This document shows, piece after piece, positions 44,444 to 53,779 of a stretch of 64,000 nt of DNA. Under the pieces are notes generated by a model. The model worked only from the letters and a program-made list of their open reading frames with translations, was not told where the DNA came from and made no database searches. The stretch comes from JAJDNS01 sp963578825 (GTDB taxonomy: Bacteria > Acidobacteriota > Vicinamibacteria > Fen-336). Numbering within the stretch: position 1 is the stretch's first letter; the number at the start of each line of letters is the position of its first letter. The DNA lies in NCBI GenBank assembly GCA_963578825.1, contig CAUZDW010000015.1:26196-90195 (forward strand). The letters run 5' to 3'. A program made the position numbers and the translations under genes.

Positions 44444-45273
44444 CCCGCCACCTCGGCTTCGCTCTTCTGCTCGGCCATGAAGGCCTGCAGACTCCGGAGC
44501 TCGCCCATCAAGCTGTTGAACTTGTCGATCGTGAGGGCCTGCTTCGCGTCGCACAGCGCCTCGCTGGGGTTGGGGTGCACCTCGACCATGAGGCCGTGGG
44601 CCCCCACCGCCAGCGCCCCCCGGCTCATCGGAGCGATCAGGCTCACGCGACCGGTGGCGTGGGTCGGATCGACGATGACGGGCAGGTGCGTGAGCTCGGC
44701 CAGGGCCGGGACGGCGGACAGGTCCAACGTGTTCCTCGTGTACGGCTCGAAGGAGCGGATCCCGCGCTCGCACAGTATGACGTCGGGGTTGCCCTCCCCG
44801 AGGATGTACTCGGCGCAGTTCAGCCACTCTTCGAGGGTCGCGTACATCCCCCGCTTGAGCATGACGGGCTTGCGGGCGCGGCCGACCTCCTTGAGAAGAG
44901 AGAAGTTCTGCATGTTGCGGGTACCGATCTGGAGGACGTCGGCGTACTCGGCCACCCACTCGACGTCCCGGGGATCCAGGACCTCGGTGATCACCGGCAG
45001 CCCGGTCTCGGCGGCAGCCGTGGCCAGGATCTTCAAACCCGCCATGCCCAGGCCCTGGAATGCGTAGGGCGAGGTCCGAGGCTTGAACGCCCCTCCCCGG
45101 AGAATGTCGGCCCCGGCGGCCTTCACCGCTCGTGCGGCCTGGACGGTCTGCTCTTCGCTCTCGACGGCGCAGGGCCCGGCCATGATGACGAAGCCACGCC
45201 CGATCTCGACCCCGCCGGCATTGACCACCGTGCGGCTCCGAGCCTCGCGAGCAGCGAGCTTGAGGTTCTTCAT
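44440..45273 (-). CDS. aroF: 3-deoxy-7-phosphoheptulonate (DAHP) synthase, type I-beta
   Basis: A 277-residue enzyme joining PEP and erythrose-4-phosphate in the first step of aromatic synthesis. Motifs: VIMAGPCAVESEEQ, GADILRGGAFKPRTSPYAFQG, VLQIGTRNMQNFSLLKEVG, PVMLKRGM, LPVIVDPTHATGR and LMVEVHPNP. The metal site (Cys of GPC, His of PTH, Glu and Asp) is present. It lacks the N-terminal ferredoxin-like regulatory domain of Thermotoga-type enzymes, so any feedback must act otherwise. The ATG at 45273 has GGAG six bases upstream. Coupled to pheA; a TAGAAT element lies at 45354-45359. Confidence 0.92.
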   Translation of the reverse strand: MKNLKLAAREARSRTVVNAGGVEIGRGFVIMAGPCAVESEEQTVQAARAVKAAGADILRGGAFKPRTSPYAFQGLGMAGLKILATAAAETGLPVITEVLDPRDVEWVAEYADVLQIGTRNMQNFSLLKEVGRARKPVMLKRGMYATLEEWLNCAEYILGEGNPDVILCERGIRSFEPYTRNTLDLSAVPALAELTHLPVIVDPTHATGRVSLIAPMSRGALAVGAHGLMVEVHPNPSEALCDAKQALTIDKFNSLMGELRSLQAFMAEQKSEAEVAG

Positions 45274-45353
45274 CGTGTCTCCGGAGGCCTCCGCGGTTCT
45301 GTCGCGCAACCGACCCCGCACCCTGCGAGGAGCGTGGCGTGGGCGAAACGAGG

Positions 45354-45408
45354 ATTCTACAGTGATCCGGTGTGGGCGTCGCGCCCGGGGCCCTCGTTCG
45401 CCTAGAAT
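45354..45408. promoter_or_regulatory. Divergent pair of TAGAAT -10-like elements
   Basis: On the minus strand TAGAAT lies at 45359-45354, 81 bases before aroF. On the plus strand TAGAAT lies at 45403-45408, 51 bases before the propeller gene. The two sites are 43 bases apart, back to back, in the 185-base region between the divergent genes. No -35 hexamers are clear. Confidence 0.35.
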
Positions 45409-45458
45409 ACAGTGCACACGGGACCTCAGACAGCAGGGGTCGGAGAGGAGTCGATCGG

Positions 45459-46571
45459 ATGAAATGTCCTTCGACGTTCTTGACGTTGGTCATGGGAACG
45501 GCGCTTCTGGCCCCGACCGCCGAGGCCCACTCTCCCCACCGTTCGACTGCTCGGGAGACCCACCGCGCGCGGCCCTCGCAGCGCGGGGCTACCGAAGGGC
45601 TCGTCAGCGGCCAGGGCGAGATGAAGTTCCGCGTCCTCTACACCAGCGACCGCCTGCCGGCCGAGGCCCAGGCGGTTCTGGAGGCGGCGCATGGCGGATT
45701 CGCGGTCGATCACCGGCCCGGTCGGGGGGAGACCTACTTCGCGCTCCCCGGGGCGGGGATCCTTCAGATCAGCCCCGACCTTCACACGATCCGCCTGATC
45801 GAGACGGACCCGACTCTGCGCGACACCAACCTGCACAACACCACGCTGTGGCAGACCGAGGACGGAACCCCCTACTTGAGCTTCCCGGCCAACGATGCGG
45901 GCCGGGTCTTCACGACGACGCTGGCAGGGCGGCTCATCCACACTCTCGAGGCCCCGACCGGCGCGGAGGACCTGGGCCGGTCCCAGGTGAACGACTACTT
46001 CAAGAACGGAGGCCGCTTCACGCCCACGGACGTCGATCATCTCGGGGGATGGTTGTACGTCACAACGGGCTACTCGGACCTCGACTGGGTCCTCACCGCA
46101 CGAGTCACCGGACGCTCACCCCTCGCCCTCACGTGGCATGACCTCGCCTTCGGCGGGCGGGGCACCGGCCCCGGCCAGCTCGGCACGGGTCATGGCGTGA
46201 CGGTGGTGGATGGCACCCGGGTCGAGGTGGCCGACCGGCCCCACGCCGAGGTGGACCGCTTCACGCGATACGGCCACTACCTCTCGACGCTCGAGCTGCC
46301 GGCGGGCTCGTTCCCTTGCGACATCGACTACGTGGACGGCTACGCCGTGGTGGGGGCCCTTCACGGACCGGATCGGGAGAAGGGCGCGCCGATCTACGTG
46401 CTGAGCGGGGATCGGGTCGTCTCGGAAGTGTGGCCCAAGGAGGAGCTGGGCCTCGACCGGTTCCAGCACATCCACAACGCCGTGCTGAAGCGCATCGGCG
46501 ATCGGTTCTACATCATTGCCCAGTCCTGGAACCCGGGAGACTTCGCCATCCTGGAGCAGTTGAAGGACTGA
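45459..46571 (+). CDS. Exported beta-propeller-like protein of unknown function
   Basis: A 370-residue protein with a signal peptide (CPSTFLTLVMGTALLAPTAEA). The mature part has regular short beta motifs with GxxY-W-type turns (HNTTLWQTEDGTPYLSF, DHLGGWLYVTTGYSD, CDIDYVDGYAVVGAL, HIHNAVLKRIGDRFYIIAQSW) that suggest a six-bladed NHL/SMP-30-like propeller. Histidines recur in blade loops (DLHTIRLIE, NLHNTTLW, HIHN) and might bind metal. No family is named with confidence. GGAGAGGAG precedes the ATG. Divergent from aroF. Confidence 0.6.
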   Translation: MKCPSTFLTLVMGTALLAPTAEAHSPHRSTARETHRARPSQRGATEGLVSGQGEMKFRVLYTSDRLPAEAQAVLEAAHGGFAVDHRPGRGETYFALPGAGILQISPDLHTIRLIETDPTLRDTNLHNTTLWQTEDGTPYLSFPANDAGRVFTTTLAGRLIHTLEAPTGAEDLGRSQVNDYFKNGGRFTPTDVDHLGGWLYVTTGYSDLDWVLTARVTGRSPLALTWHDLAFGGRGTGPGQLGTGHGVTVVDGTRVEVADRPHAEVDRFTRYGHYLSTLELPAGSFPCDIDYVDGYAVVGALHGPDREKGAPIYVLSGDRVVSEVWPKEELGLDRFQHIHNAVLKRIGDRFYIIAQSWNPGDFAILEQLKD

Positions 46572-46590
46572 CAGTCGTCTCGAGGAGCGC

Positions 46591-47709
46591 TCACTCCCCC
46601 AGAAAGGCGTTTGCCTTCTCGATGAGATCGAGGCGGTAGCTTCGGTCCAGGACGAGGCGGTACTGGGCCGCGGCATCTCCGGTCCGCCCCGCCTTGACGT
46701 ACAGCTGGGCGAGCAGGGACCGGGCGCGCATGCGGTACTCCCAGTCGTCCCGGCCCGCCTGGACGAGGGCCCCTTCCAGCACACGGATCGCCTCGGTCGT
46801 TCTCCGTGACTGGTCGAGCACGCGGGCCCACTGAAACGAGAACACGATGCCGTCCGCGGAGTCAGCCGCCTGCTTCACGAGGACGGCTGCCTCCGGGGCC
46901 CGGGAAGGATCGGCCATGATCTTCTGGGCCGCTCCGAGCGCCTCCCACGCGGCCGCGAGTGCGTCCGACCAGGGAACGAGCTCGGGCGAGCGGGAGAACA
47001 CCAGCACCTTGCGATTCGGGTCCTTTGCCCGGGAGAGCCGGGCCATGTTCGAGTCGAGTCGCACGACACCGGGCTGGCCGGCGAGCCACGGATCGATGGG
47101 GCCGATGGACCGGGGAAGTCCCCTCAGACCGTCGAGCCGATAGTGCATCGGGATGACGAGCGGCTCACCGAGCTGCCGACGGATGGCGGCAATCTCGTCC
47201 TTCTTCAAGATGTGGTCGTCTCCGTCGGCGGGGACCATGAGGACGTCGACCCGCCCCAGCTCCCGCACGTTGGCTTCGGTCAGGGGACCGTTGTCTCCGA
47301 GGTGGGCGATGCGAACCCCCCCGGCGTCCAGAAGCCAGATCGTGTTTTTCTGTCCGAACTCCTTCCCGTAGGGGCCCGCGTGACGCCCTTCGACACCCAG
47401 CAGCTCGACATCGCCGACCCGAGCGCGCCCCGGCTCGCGAAAGACGGGCGTTGAATTGCCCCAATAGTACGAGGCGTCGTGATCGTAGTGCGGGTGCGTG
47501 ACCAGCACGAGGTCCGCCTCCACGGAGTCGGGAAAGTGGTACCCCAGCCAGCGCGAGGAGTTGTAGGGGTCGATCGCCACTCGCGTGCCCTCCGGAGACG
47601 TCACCACGAAACACGCGTGAGCGATGTACTCGACGTCGACGTCCGCAGGCAGGACCTGGGAAGAGAGCACAAAAGCGCCCGCCAGAAACAGGGTTCGAGC
47701 ATTCGTCAT
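46591..47709 (-). CDS. Exported metallo-beta-lactamase-fold hydrolase with helical C-terminus
   Basis: A 372-residue protein with a signal peptide (ARTLFLAGAFVLSSQVLPAD). The MBL fold carries THPHYDHD (HxHxDH), IAHLGDNGP (Asp) and VIPMHYRLDG (His), as in UlaG-like enzymes. The last ~120 residues are alpha-helical with TPR-like pairs (AIRVLEGALVQAGRDDWEYRMRA split over two helices, LLAQLYVKAGRTGDAAAQY). It is probably a zinc- or iron-dependent periplasmic hydrolase; the substrate is unknown. The start follows the REC-PAS gene's stop by 16 bases, so it is the last gene of that minus-strand run. Confidence 0.82.
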   Translation of the reverse strand: MTNARTLFLAGAFVLSSQVLPADVDVEYIAHACFVVTSPEGTRVAIDPYNSSRWLGYHFPDSVEADLVLVTHPHYDHDASYYWGNSTPVFREPGRARVGDVELLGVEGRHAGPYGKEFGQKNTIWLLDAGGVRIAHLGDNGPLTEANVRELGRVDVLMVPADGDDHILKKDEIAAIRRQLGEPLVIPMHYRLDGLRGLPRSIGPIDPWLAGQPGVVRLDSNMARLSRAKDPNRKVLVFSRSPELVPWSDALAAAWEALGAAQKIMADPSRAPEAAVLVKQAADSADGIVFSFQWARVLDQSRRTTEAIRVLEGALVQAGRDDWEYRMRARSLLAQLYVKAGRTGDAAAQYRLVLDRSYRLDLIEKANAFLGE

Positions 47710-47725
47710 CGTCGAAATCTCCAGA

Positions 47726-49632
47726 TCAGCGCGCGGCCCGGAGCAGCACCGTCAGCGCCTGCTCCTCGGCGTCGCGGCGAGGGCGAATGAGCCGCCCTCC
47801 GTTGGCCTCGATCAGCTTCTCGGCCGAGTCCAGATCCGTCCGGCGGTACGCCGGGCGATCGCCATCCTCTTCGGGACTCAGGTCCTGGCTTGTGATGATG
47901 GCGCGGCGGTAGAGGATCTCGATCTGCGCCGCGGGAGTGGGATGGCCTCCCCGCTCACCCGCCGTTTCGGTTTTCGAGACGCGAACCCGAACCTCGGAGG
48001 GATCGGGGCAGCGGTCGAGCGTGTTCGTCAGGAGGATGTTCAGCGCCTCGCTTGCCTGCTGGCGGTCGAGGAGCACCTCCGGCACGTCGTCCGACGCTGA
48101 GACCTTCACGAACGGGCCGTCGCCCGCTCGCTCGAACTTCAGCTTGTCGACCACGGACCGCACCAGGCCGGCGGGCTCGGTGTAGCGGAGGCTCAGCAGC
48201 ATCCGACGGCGTGCCGCCTGCACTTCGGACGGGGCCGTGCGGTCCGGTCGGACCGTCGGATCCTCGTCGAGGGGAGTGACCTCCGCGGCAGGGGCCTCCG
48301 AATCCAGCTCCAGCTCCTCGAGCCCGGCTTCCCCGTGCGCCCCGGGCGGGCCCGAGGGCGGCCGAGTGTCGCCCAGCTCCGTCAGGCGGGGATCATCCTC
48401 GTCCAGGACGGTCTCGGCCAGATTTCGGAACATGAAGATCAGCCCCACCTCTTCACGGAACTCGGCGGGGGGACGGATGATCGAGACTCCGAGGTAGATG
48501 CGCGCACCACCCGGGGTCGTCACGGCAAAATCGAGGCGGTGCTCGGCATGAGGCGGGACGGTTCCGGCGACGACCTCGGCCACGCCCTCGTTGTGAGCGA
48601 ACAGCTCCACCACCGATCGGCCCACACAGTCGGCGACGCTGGCTCCGAGCGTCCTGAGCGCCGCGAGGTTCGCGAACGTGATGCGCCCGCCCGCGTCAGT
48701 CGTGAGGATCGCGGAAACCATGCTGTTGAGGATCGTCTCCGCGAAGCGTCGCCGTCTTTCGACACTCACCAGCGTGGACTCGAGGTCGCGGGTGCGATCG
48801 AGGACGGCCTCCTCGATCTCCCGGGCCGACTTGTGAGCCGGCGCTTCCACGAGCGACGTGACATCGTGTTGGACGGCGACGTAGTGGGTGAGTCGGTCCG
48901 CGGCGTCGAGAACCGGCGCCGTCGCCAGGTCGTTCCAGAACGCCTCGCCGTCCTTGCGATAGTTCTTCAGCAGAACCCGGGACGAGCGACCCTCCGCCAT
49001 CGCGTCGCGCAGCCCCGTCATCGTCGGCAGGTCGGTATCGGCGCCCATCAGGAGCCGCAGGTTACGGCCGAGGATCTCCTTGGAGGAGTGGCCCGTGAGC
49101 TCGAGAAAAGCCTTGTTGACGTGGGTCACCGAGTATTCGGAGGAGCGGGCGTCCAGGAGCGTCATCCCCACCGGGGCCGCCTCGAGTGCGCGCTCGAGGA
49201 GCCCCAGCCGCTTCATCTCCCGTCGGCGGGTCAGAAGCGCCCGGGTGCGGTTTCGAATGAGTGCCGGGTTGAGCGGCTTCGCGAGCGTCTCGTCGGCGCC
49301 GACCGACAGGGCCACCTCCACCGCCCGCTCGGAGATCAGACCCACCATGAGGATGAGAGGCTGGTCGACGTCGGTCAGCGTGCGGATGCGGCCGCAGACC
49401 GAGATGCCGTCCATCACCGCCAGAAACGCATCGAGAACGATGAGGTCGAGGTCGAGGCGGCGGCCAGCGCCATGGCCTCGACGCCGTCCGCCGCATCGAC
49501 GAGGTCCACGGAGCCGACGTGGAGAATCCGGCGGAGCAGATCGCGAGTCGCAGAGTCGCTCGTCGCGACGAGTACTGACGACCGCCGCGAAGCGGCCCCG
49601 CCTGCCCCGGACTCGGCGCTCACGGCATCCAT
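47726..49632 (-). pseudogene. REC-PAS-PAS-kinase-like sensory protein, frameshifted
   Basis: From ATG 49632 a receiver domain begins (VLVATSDSATRDLLRRILH, VDAADGVEAMALAA). At about 49456 one base appears to be missing; the phospho-acceptor strand DLDLIVLDAFLAVMDG and the rest continue in the second frame. Then come the REC end (LAKPLNP), a PAS domain (APVGMTLLDA, GRNLRLLMG, then PAC KNYRKDGEAFWNDL), a coiled linker, a second PAS (ILNSMVSAILTTDAGGRITFAN) and a degenerate HATPase-like region with a weak N-box (EALNILLTNTL). No clear phospho-acceptor His is seen. Restored, it would be ~635 residues. Sequencing error cannot be excluded. Confidence 0.7.
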
Positions 49633-49715
49633 CTTCGGCGCCAAACCGGTCCGGGTCAACTCGCTACGAGAGACGAGGGATGGCCCGGCTCCGACAGCGA
49701 CCCATGTTCTCCTCG

Positions 49716-50954
49716 TCAGAGCATGTCGAGGCCCAGGATCCGCGCGGCGTTGTCGTGGTACACCTTCTCGAGAATCTCGTCCGGCAGGCCGATCCCGTAG
49801 ATCTTCCAGCGTCCCTGGGGCGGCGTCAGGCTGGGAGCGTAGTCGAAGTACTCGTCCAGCGTCTCGAGGAATCGGAAGTAGAGCTGGAACATGTTCGGCT
49901 CCAAGTCCTGCTGCGGGACGGAGGTGCCGTTGGGCGACGCGTCCGTCCCGAACATGATCCGATCCGGGTACTCCTCGAAGAACCGGCGGCTGCGACGCGG
50001 CTGCCGGCCCAGCTCGCCCAGCCGGGCTCCGATCTCCACATTGAAGTTCGGATAGCGGTCCAGGCAGGACGAGACGTCGTCCAGGTCCTCGGAATGGTTG
50101 CCGACGTGGAGGCCGACGAAGGTGGTGCTCGGGTGCCGCTCGATCACGCGGTTGCGGGCCTCCAGAAGCTCGGCCTTCTCCGGGAAATCCTCGCCGTAGA
50201 ACGACCACCTGGGATGGTTGCCCAGTTCCTCCCAGCGTTCGTTGAACTGGTCGGTGGGCGTGAAGAAGGCGTCGGGATCGGTCACATGGATGAAGACCGG
50301 CAGCCCGAGCTGGCCAGCCGCATCCCACATCGGGTCGAGGCGAGGGTCGTCGATCTTCACCAGGGGACCCTTCTGGCCCTCCTCCCTCTCGGACTCCCGG
50401 AACCCGCCTTCGCGCAGATAGAGCCCGAGGGTCTTGGAGATCTTCAGGCCGATGGCACCGGCCTCCTTGGCCCGGCCCAGCTCGTCCGCCTGCCAGGTGG
50501 GATAGTCCGGTTCGTCCAGCTTGTCGTACGACGGCACCGTGCACGTGATGATTCGTCCGGGGTGCTTGTTCACCACGCTGCTCATGGTCTCGGCGAGGGC
50601 GTCACCCGCCCCGCCGGTGAGGTTCACGAGCGTCTGCAGGTTCAGCTCGTCCATCCACCGAACGATCTGGTCCAGCCGTTCGGTGGCCGAACCCTGCAGC
50701 GGATGGCCTTCCGTCGGGGTCCTCCGGAACAGCGACGACACGTGGGTGTGCATGTCGATAACGGGATAGCGAGCGCTCTCGACGGAGTGTTCCTCGGTCA
50801 CGAGCATGCTCCGGGGCTCGAAGTCCATCAAGGGGAGCTGTGACCCTGCTTCCTCCTCGGTGGCCGGCGGTTGAGAACAGGCCGCCGGCAGCACGGCGGC
50901 GCCGAGGCCGAAGCCGAGCCCGCCCTTGAAGAAGTCGCGTCGGGAATGTGTCAT
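49716..50954 (-). CDS. Tat-exported amidohydrolase family protein
   Basis: A 412-residue protein with a Tat signal, SRRDFFKGGLGFGLGAAV, followed by a possible lipobox at AACSQ. The amidohydrolase-2 TIM barrel has VIDMHTHVSS (HxH), LVNLTGGAG, VFIHVTDPDAF (His), FVGLHVGNHSEDL (His) and IMFGTDASPNG (metal Asp). This is the ACMSD/amidohydrolase-related layout: hydrolysis or decarboxylation with one divalent metal. Being exported distinguishes it from the cytoplasmic decarboxylases. The two Gfo/Idh genes follow upstream on the same strand, 47 bases away. Confidence 0.88.
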   Translation of the reverse strand: MTHSRRDFFKGGLGFGLGAAVLPAACSQPPATEEEAGSQLPLMDFEPRSMLVTEEHSVESARYPVIDMHTHVSSLFRRTPTEGHPLQGSATERLDQIVRWMDELNLQTLVNLTGGAGDALAETMSSVVNKHPGRIITCTVPSYDKLDEPDYPTWQADELGRAKEAGAIGLKISKTLGLYLREGGFRESEREEGQKGPLVKIDDPRLDPMWDAAGQLGLPVFIHVTDPDAFFTPTDQFNERWEELGNHPRWSFYGEDFPEKAELLEARNRVIERHPSTTFVGLHVGNHSEDLDDVSSCLDRYPNFNVEIGARLGELGRQPRRSRRFFEEYPDRIMFGTDASPNGTSVPQQDLEPNMFQLYFRFLETLDEYFDYAPSLTPPQGRWKIYGIGLPDEILEKVYHDNAARILGLDML

Positions 50955-51001
50955 GACAACCCCCTGGGTTGATTTGGCGGCGAGGCCATTCGATAGGTGC
51001 G

Positions 51002-52306
51002 CTAGCCGAACTTGATCGGGGCGCTGGTCTTCCATTGGCCGCGGGTGAAGTCCGGCACCTCGACAGGCCTGCTGCGGTCCGCAACCGATTTCTCGCTGAG
51101 AGGGGACACGACACTCGACGTCACCGAGTCGTACACGTCGAAGAACGGTTGGCGACCCTCACGCAGCGCCTGGACGAGCAGACGCCAGGTCAGCGGCGTC
51201 TTCGTCATCCGGCTTCCGTGTCCTCGCAGCGACGGGCGAGCCGGCGGATCGTATGCCTTGACCACGGGATGCTCGTACTTTTCCAGGTACTTCACCGCGG
51301 ATTCCCAGCGATGGCTCTCCGGGCTGACCCCGTCGAGATAGATCCGGGGGTCGCCCATTCCCCGGCTCTGGAAGAAGACGCCCTTCGTGCCCTGGTATCG
51401 GACGAACCCGCGCGGGTGCGGGGTGTTCGTGTCGAAGTTCAGGGTGATCATTTTTCCGCCGGCCGATCGGATGAGCGTGGTGTTGGAGTCGCCCAGCGCC
51501 ATCGGCTTCGTCGCCAACGGGTGGTCCTTCCCGAGCCGCTCGGCCGCGTACTCGTTCAGCACTCCCGACCGGGAACTCATCGACACGACGTGGTCGAATC
51601 GGTCGCCGTGGTTGATGTTCATCGCGACCATCGCCCGGTTCAACGGGTGGTCTGGGTAGAGGTTGCCGTTGCGGTCGATCGAGTGCTGCAGGCGCCAGGG
51701 CTCGGTCCCGCCGGGAAACTTCACCTTACGCAGGTCGTGGACGTAGCCGCACTCGGCGTGAATCAGGTCGCCGAGCACTCCCTGGCGGATCATGTGGACG
51801 ACCGCCATGAACATCGACCCCTCGTTGTCGACCAGGCGATTCTCCAGGCCCAGGGTCGACCACCGCTTCGTCTTCTCGTAGCTTTCGACGAGCTGCCAGG
51901 CCTCTTCGACCGTCAGGACGATGGGCACCTCGCTAACCGCGTGCTTGTCGTTGGCGTTTGCCGCCAGGCACACCGGCGTGTGCCACTTCCAGGGAGTGGC
52001 GCAGATCACGCAGTCGAGCTCCTCCTCGGCGCACATCCGCTCGTAGTCCATGTCTCCCCGCCCGTACAGACGGGGCGTCGGTTGGCCCGCCTGCTCGACC
52101 CAGCTTCGGGCGCGCTGGAGCCGATCGTCCTTGATCTCGCAGAGCGCGGGGACCTCCACGCCCTCGATTCCGAGCGCGGAGTCCAGGTGGTATGAACCCC
52201 GGCCTCCTATTCCGACGAAGCCGAGCCTGATCGGTCTCGAGCCGGGACGGGGCGCAGCGGGCGCAGCCTCGGCAGATTGGGGATCCCGGACGGTTTCGGA
52301 CCTCAT
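51002..52306 (-). CDS. Gfo/Idh/MocA oxidoreductase, GH109-like (copy 1)
   Basis: A 434-residue NAD(P)-binding protein: Rossmann motif RLGFVGIGGRGSYHLD, ICATPWKWHTPVC, SEVPIVLTVEEAWQLVE, then the substrate domain with LENRLVDNEGSMFMAVVHM, GYVHDLRKVKF, NLYPDHPL, INHGDRFDHVVSMSS and NFDTNTPHPRG. The layout resembles GH109 glycosidases and 3-keto-sugar dehydrogenases, which use enzyme-bound NAD to oxidise sugar C3. No signal peptide is evident. The next paralogue lies 61 bases upstream; the amidohydrolase is 47 downstream. Oxidoreductase versus glycosidase cannot be settled by sequence reading. Confidence 0.85.
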   Translation of the reverse strand: MRSETVRDPQSAEAAPAAPRPGSRPIRLGFVGIGGRGSYHLDSALGIEGVEVPALCEIKDDRLQRARSWVEQAGQPTPRLYGRGDMDYERMCAEEELDCVICATPWKWHTPVCLAANANDKHAVSEVPIVLTVEEAWQLVESYEKTKRWSTLGLENRLVDNEGSMFMAVVHMIRQGVLGDLIHAECGYVHDLRKVKFPGGTEPWRLQHSIDRNGNLYPDHPLNRAMVAMNINHGDRFDHVVSMSSRSGVLNEYAAERLGKDHPLATKPMALGDSNTTLIRSAGGKMITLNFDTNTPHPRGFVRYQGTKGVFFQSRGMGDPRIYLDGVSPESHRWESAVKYLEKYEHPVVKAYDPPARPSLRGHGSRMTKTPLTWRLLVQALREGRQPFFDVYDSVTSSVVSPLSEKSVADRSRPVEVPDFTRGQWKTSAPIKFG

Positions 52307-52367
52307 GGCTGTGCCTCCTGCGACGGCGTCGGTCGCCTCTGGGCCTCGTGCGGGCGGCCGTTCTTGG

Positions 52368-53696
52368 CTAGCTCTTCTGGGCGTGGTAGGCGACCTCGAC
52401 GGGCTGTCTTTCCTTCCACTTTCCCTTCGTGAAGTCTGGGAAGTCGATGGGCTCGCTGCCCTTCGCCACCGACGCCTCGGTGAGCGGAATGATCGCGCTC
52501 GACGTCACCGAGTCGTAGACGTCGAAGTCGGTAATCCGGTTCTCGCGCAAAGCGAGGATCAGCCGGTGCCAGCTGAACGGCGTGCCCCTCTCGCCTCCTC
52601 CGTGCCCGCGGATGGCGTCTCGCGGGGGGGGCTCGTAGGCCTTCTGGAGAGGGTGCTCGTGCTCCTTCAGGAACTCCTCCGCCGGCTCCCACCGGTGCTC
52701 CGGGCTGATCCCCTCGCGATAGATGTACGCCCCGATCCCCCGGCTGCTGAAGAAGACGCCCTTGGTCCCCTGGATCCGGGTCAGTCCCCGGGGGTGCGGG
52801 GTATTGGTGTCGAAGTTCAGCGTGTACATCTTGCCCTTGGCGGTCCCGAGGAGCGTGCAGTTGTAGTCGCCCTGCTTCATCTCCTGGGTCGCGTACGGGT
52901 GGTCCGGGCCGAAAAACAGGTCCGCGTACTGGTTCAGCATCACCGCCTTGGAGCTCATCGACACGAGGTGGTCGAAGCGGTCACCGTGGTTGACGTCCAT
53001 CACCGGCAGAAAGCGGCACGTCGGGTGGTCGGGGTACAGGTTTCCGTTGCGATGGACGGAGTGATGCAGCCGCCAGGGCTCCCGCTCCGGGTCGAACTTG
53101 ACCAGCCGCAGATCGTGCACATAGCCGGCCTCGCAGTGGATGATGTCCCCGAGGATGCCCTGGTGAACGATGTTGGTGAACGTGGAGTTGACGCTCTTGA
53201 ATCCCAGGGTGGCCCACTTGCCGGTGCTCTCGTGGGTCTCCACGATCTCCCACGCCTCCTCCAGCGTCTGGATGAGGGGGACCTCGCAGACCGCGTTCTT
53301 CCCGTTCCGCATGGACGCGAGCATGATGGCGGCGTGAGGCTTCCACGACGTGGCGCAGATGACGGCGTCCAGGTCTTCTTCCGCGCAAAGCCGCTCGAAA
53401 TCCGTGCGGCCCCGCCCGTAGAGGCGGGGCGTCGGCCGGCCCGACTCCTCGATCCAGCGCTTGGCCCGGTGGAGCACCGCGGGGTTGATGTCGCAGACGG
53501 CCGGAACCTCGACACCCTCGATCCCCAGGGCAATGTCCAGGTGATAGGAGCCGCGGTCGCCGACACCCACGAAGCCCAGCCGGATGGGGCGTGACGACCC
53601 GGCCTGGGCTGCCGCGCTCTTCGGCCGGACCGCGGAGGCCATCAGGGCTCCGGCCGACAGATCAATGAAATCCCGGCGCTTGAGTTTGTTGTTCAT
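52368..53696 (-). CDS. Gfo/Idh/MocA oxidoreductase, GH109-like, Tat-type signal (copy 2)
   Basis: A 442-residue tandem paralogue of the preceding entry, with the same Rossmann start RLGFVGVGDRGSYHLD and tail KGVFFSSRGIG. Unlike copy 1 it begins with a Tat-like signal (LKRRDFIDLSAGALMAS), so it is probably periplasmic. In the substrate domain the LENxxV...M segment of copy 1 is replaced by a version eight residues shorter (LGFKSVNSTFTNIV), losing the conserved Glu-Asn. Strong ribosome site GGGAGGAAAACG before the ATG at 53696. The myo-inositol oxygenase gene is 83 bases upstream. Confidence 0.87.
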   Translation of the reverse strand: MNNKLKRRDFIDLSAGALMASAVRPKSAAAQAGSSRPIRLGFVGVGDRGSYHLDIALGIEGVEVPAVCDINPAVLHRAKRWIEESGRPTPRLYGRGRTDFERLCAEEDLDAVICATSWKPHAAIMLASMRNGKNAVCEVPLIQTLEEAWEIVETHESTGKWATLGFKSVNSTFTNIVHQGILGDIIHCEAGYVHDLRLVKFDPEREPWRLHHSVHRNGNLYPDHPTCRFLPVMDVNHGDRFDHLVSMSSKAVMLNQYADLFFGPDHPYATQEMKQGDYNCTLLGTAKGKMYTLNFDTNTPHPRGLTRIQGTKGVFFSSRGIGAYIYREGISPEHRWEPAEEFLKEHEHPLQKAYEPPPRDAIRGHGGGERGTPFSWHRLILALRENRITDFDVYDSVTSSAIIPLTEASVAKGSEPIDFPDFTKGKWKERQPVEVAYHAQKS

Positions 53697-53779
53697 CGTT
53701 TTCCTCCCATCCGTGTCTATTTGACGGCTCGCCAAAGGATCATGGCGCCGACCGAGCGTCCGGTCAGCGGGAGTCTATC

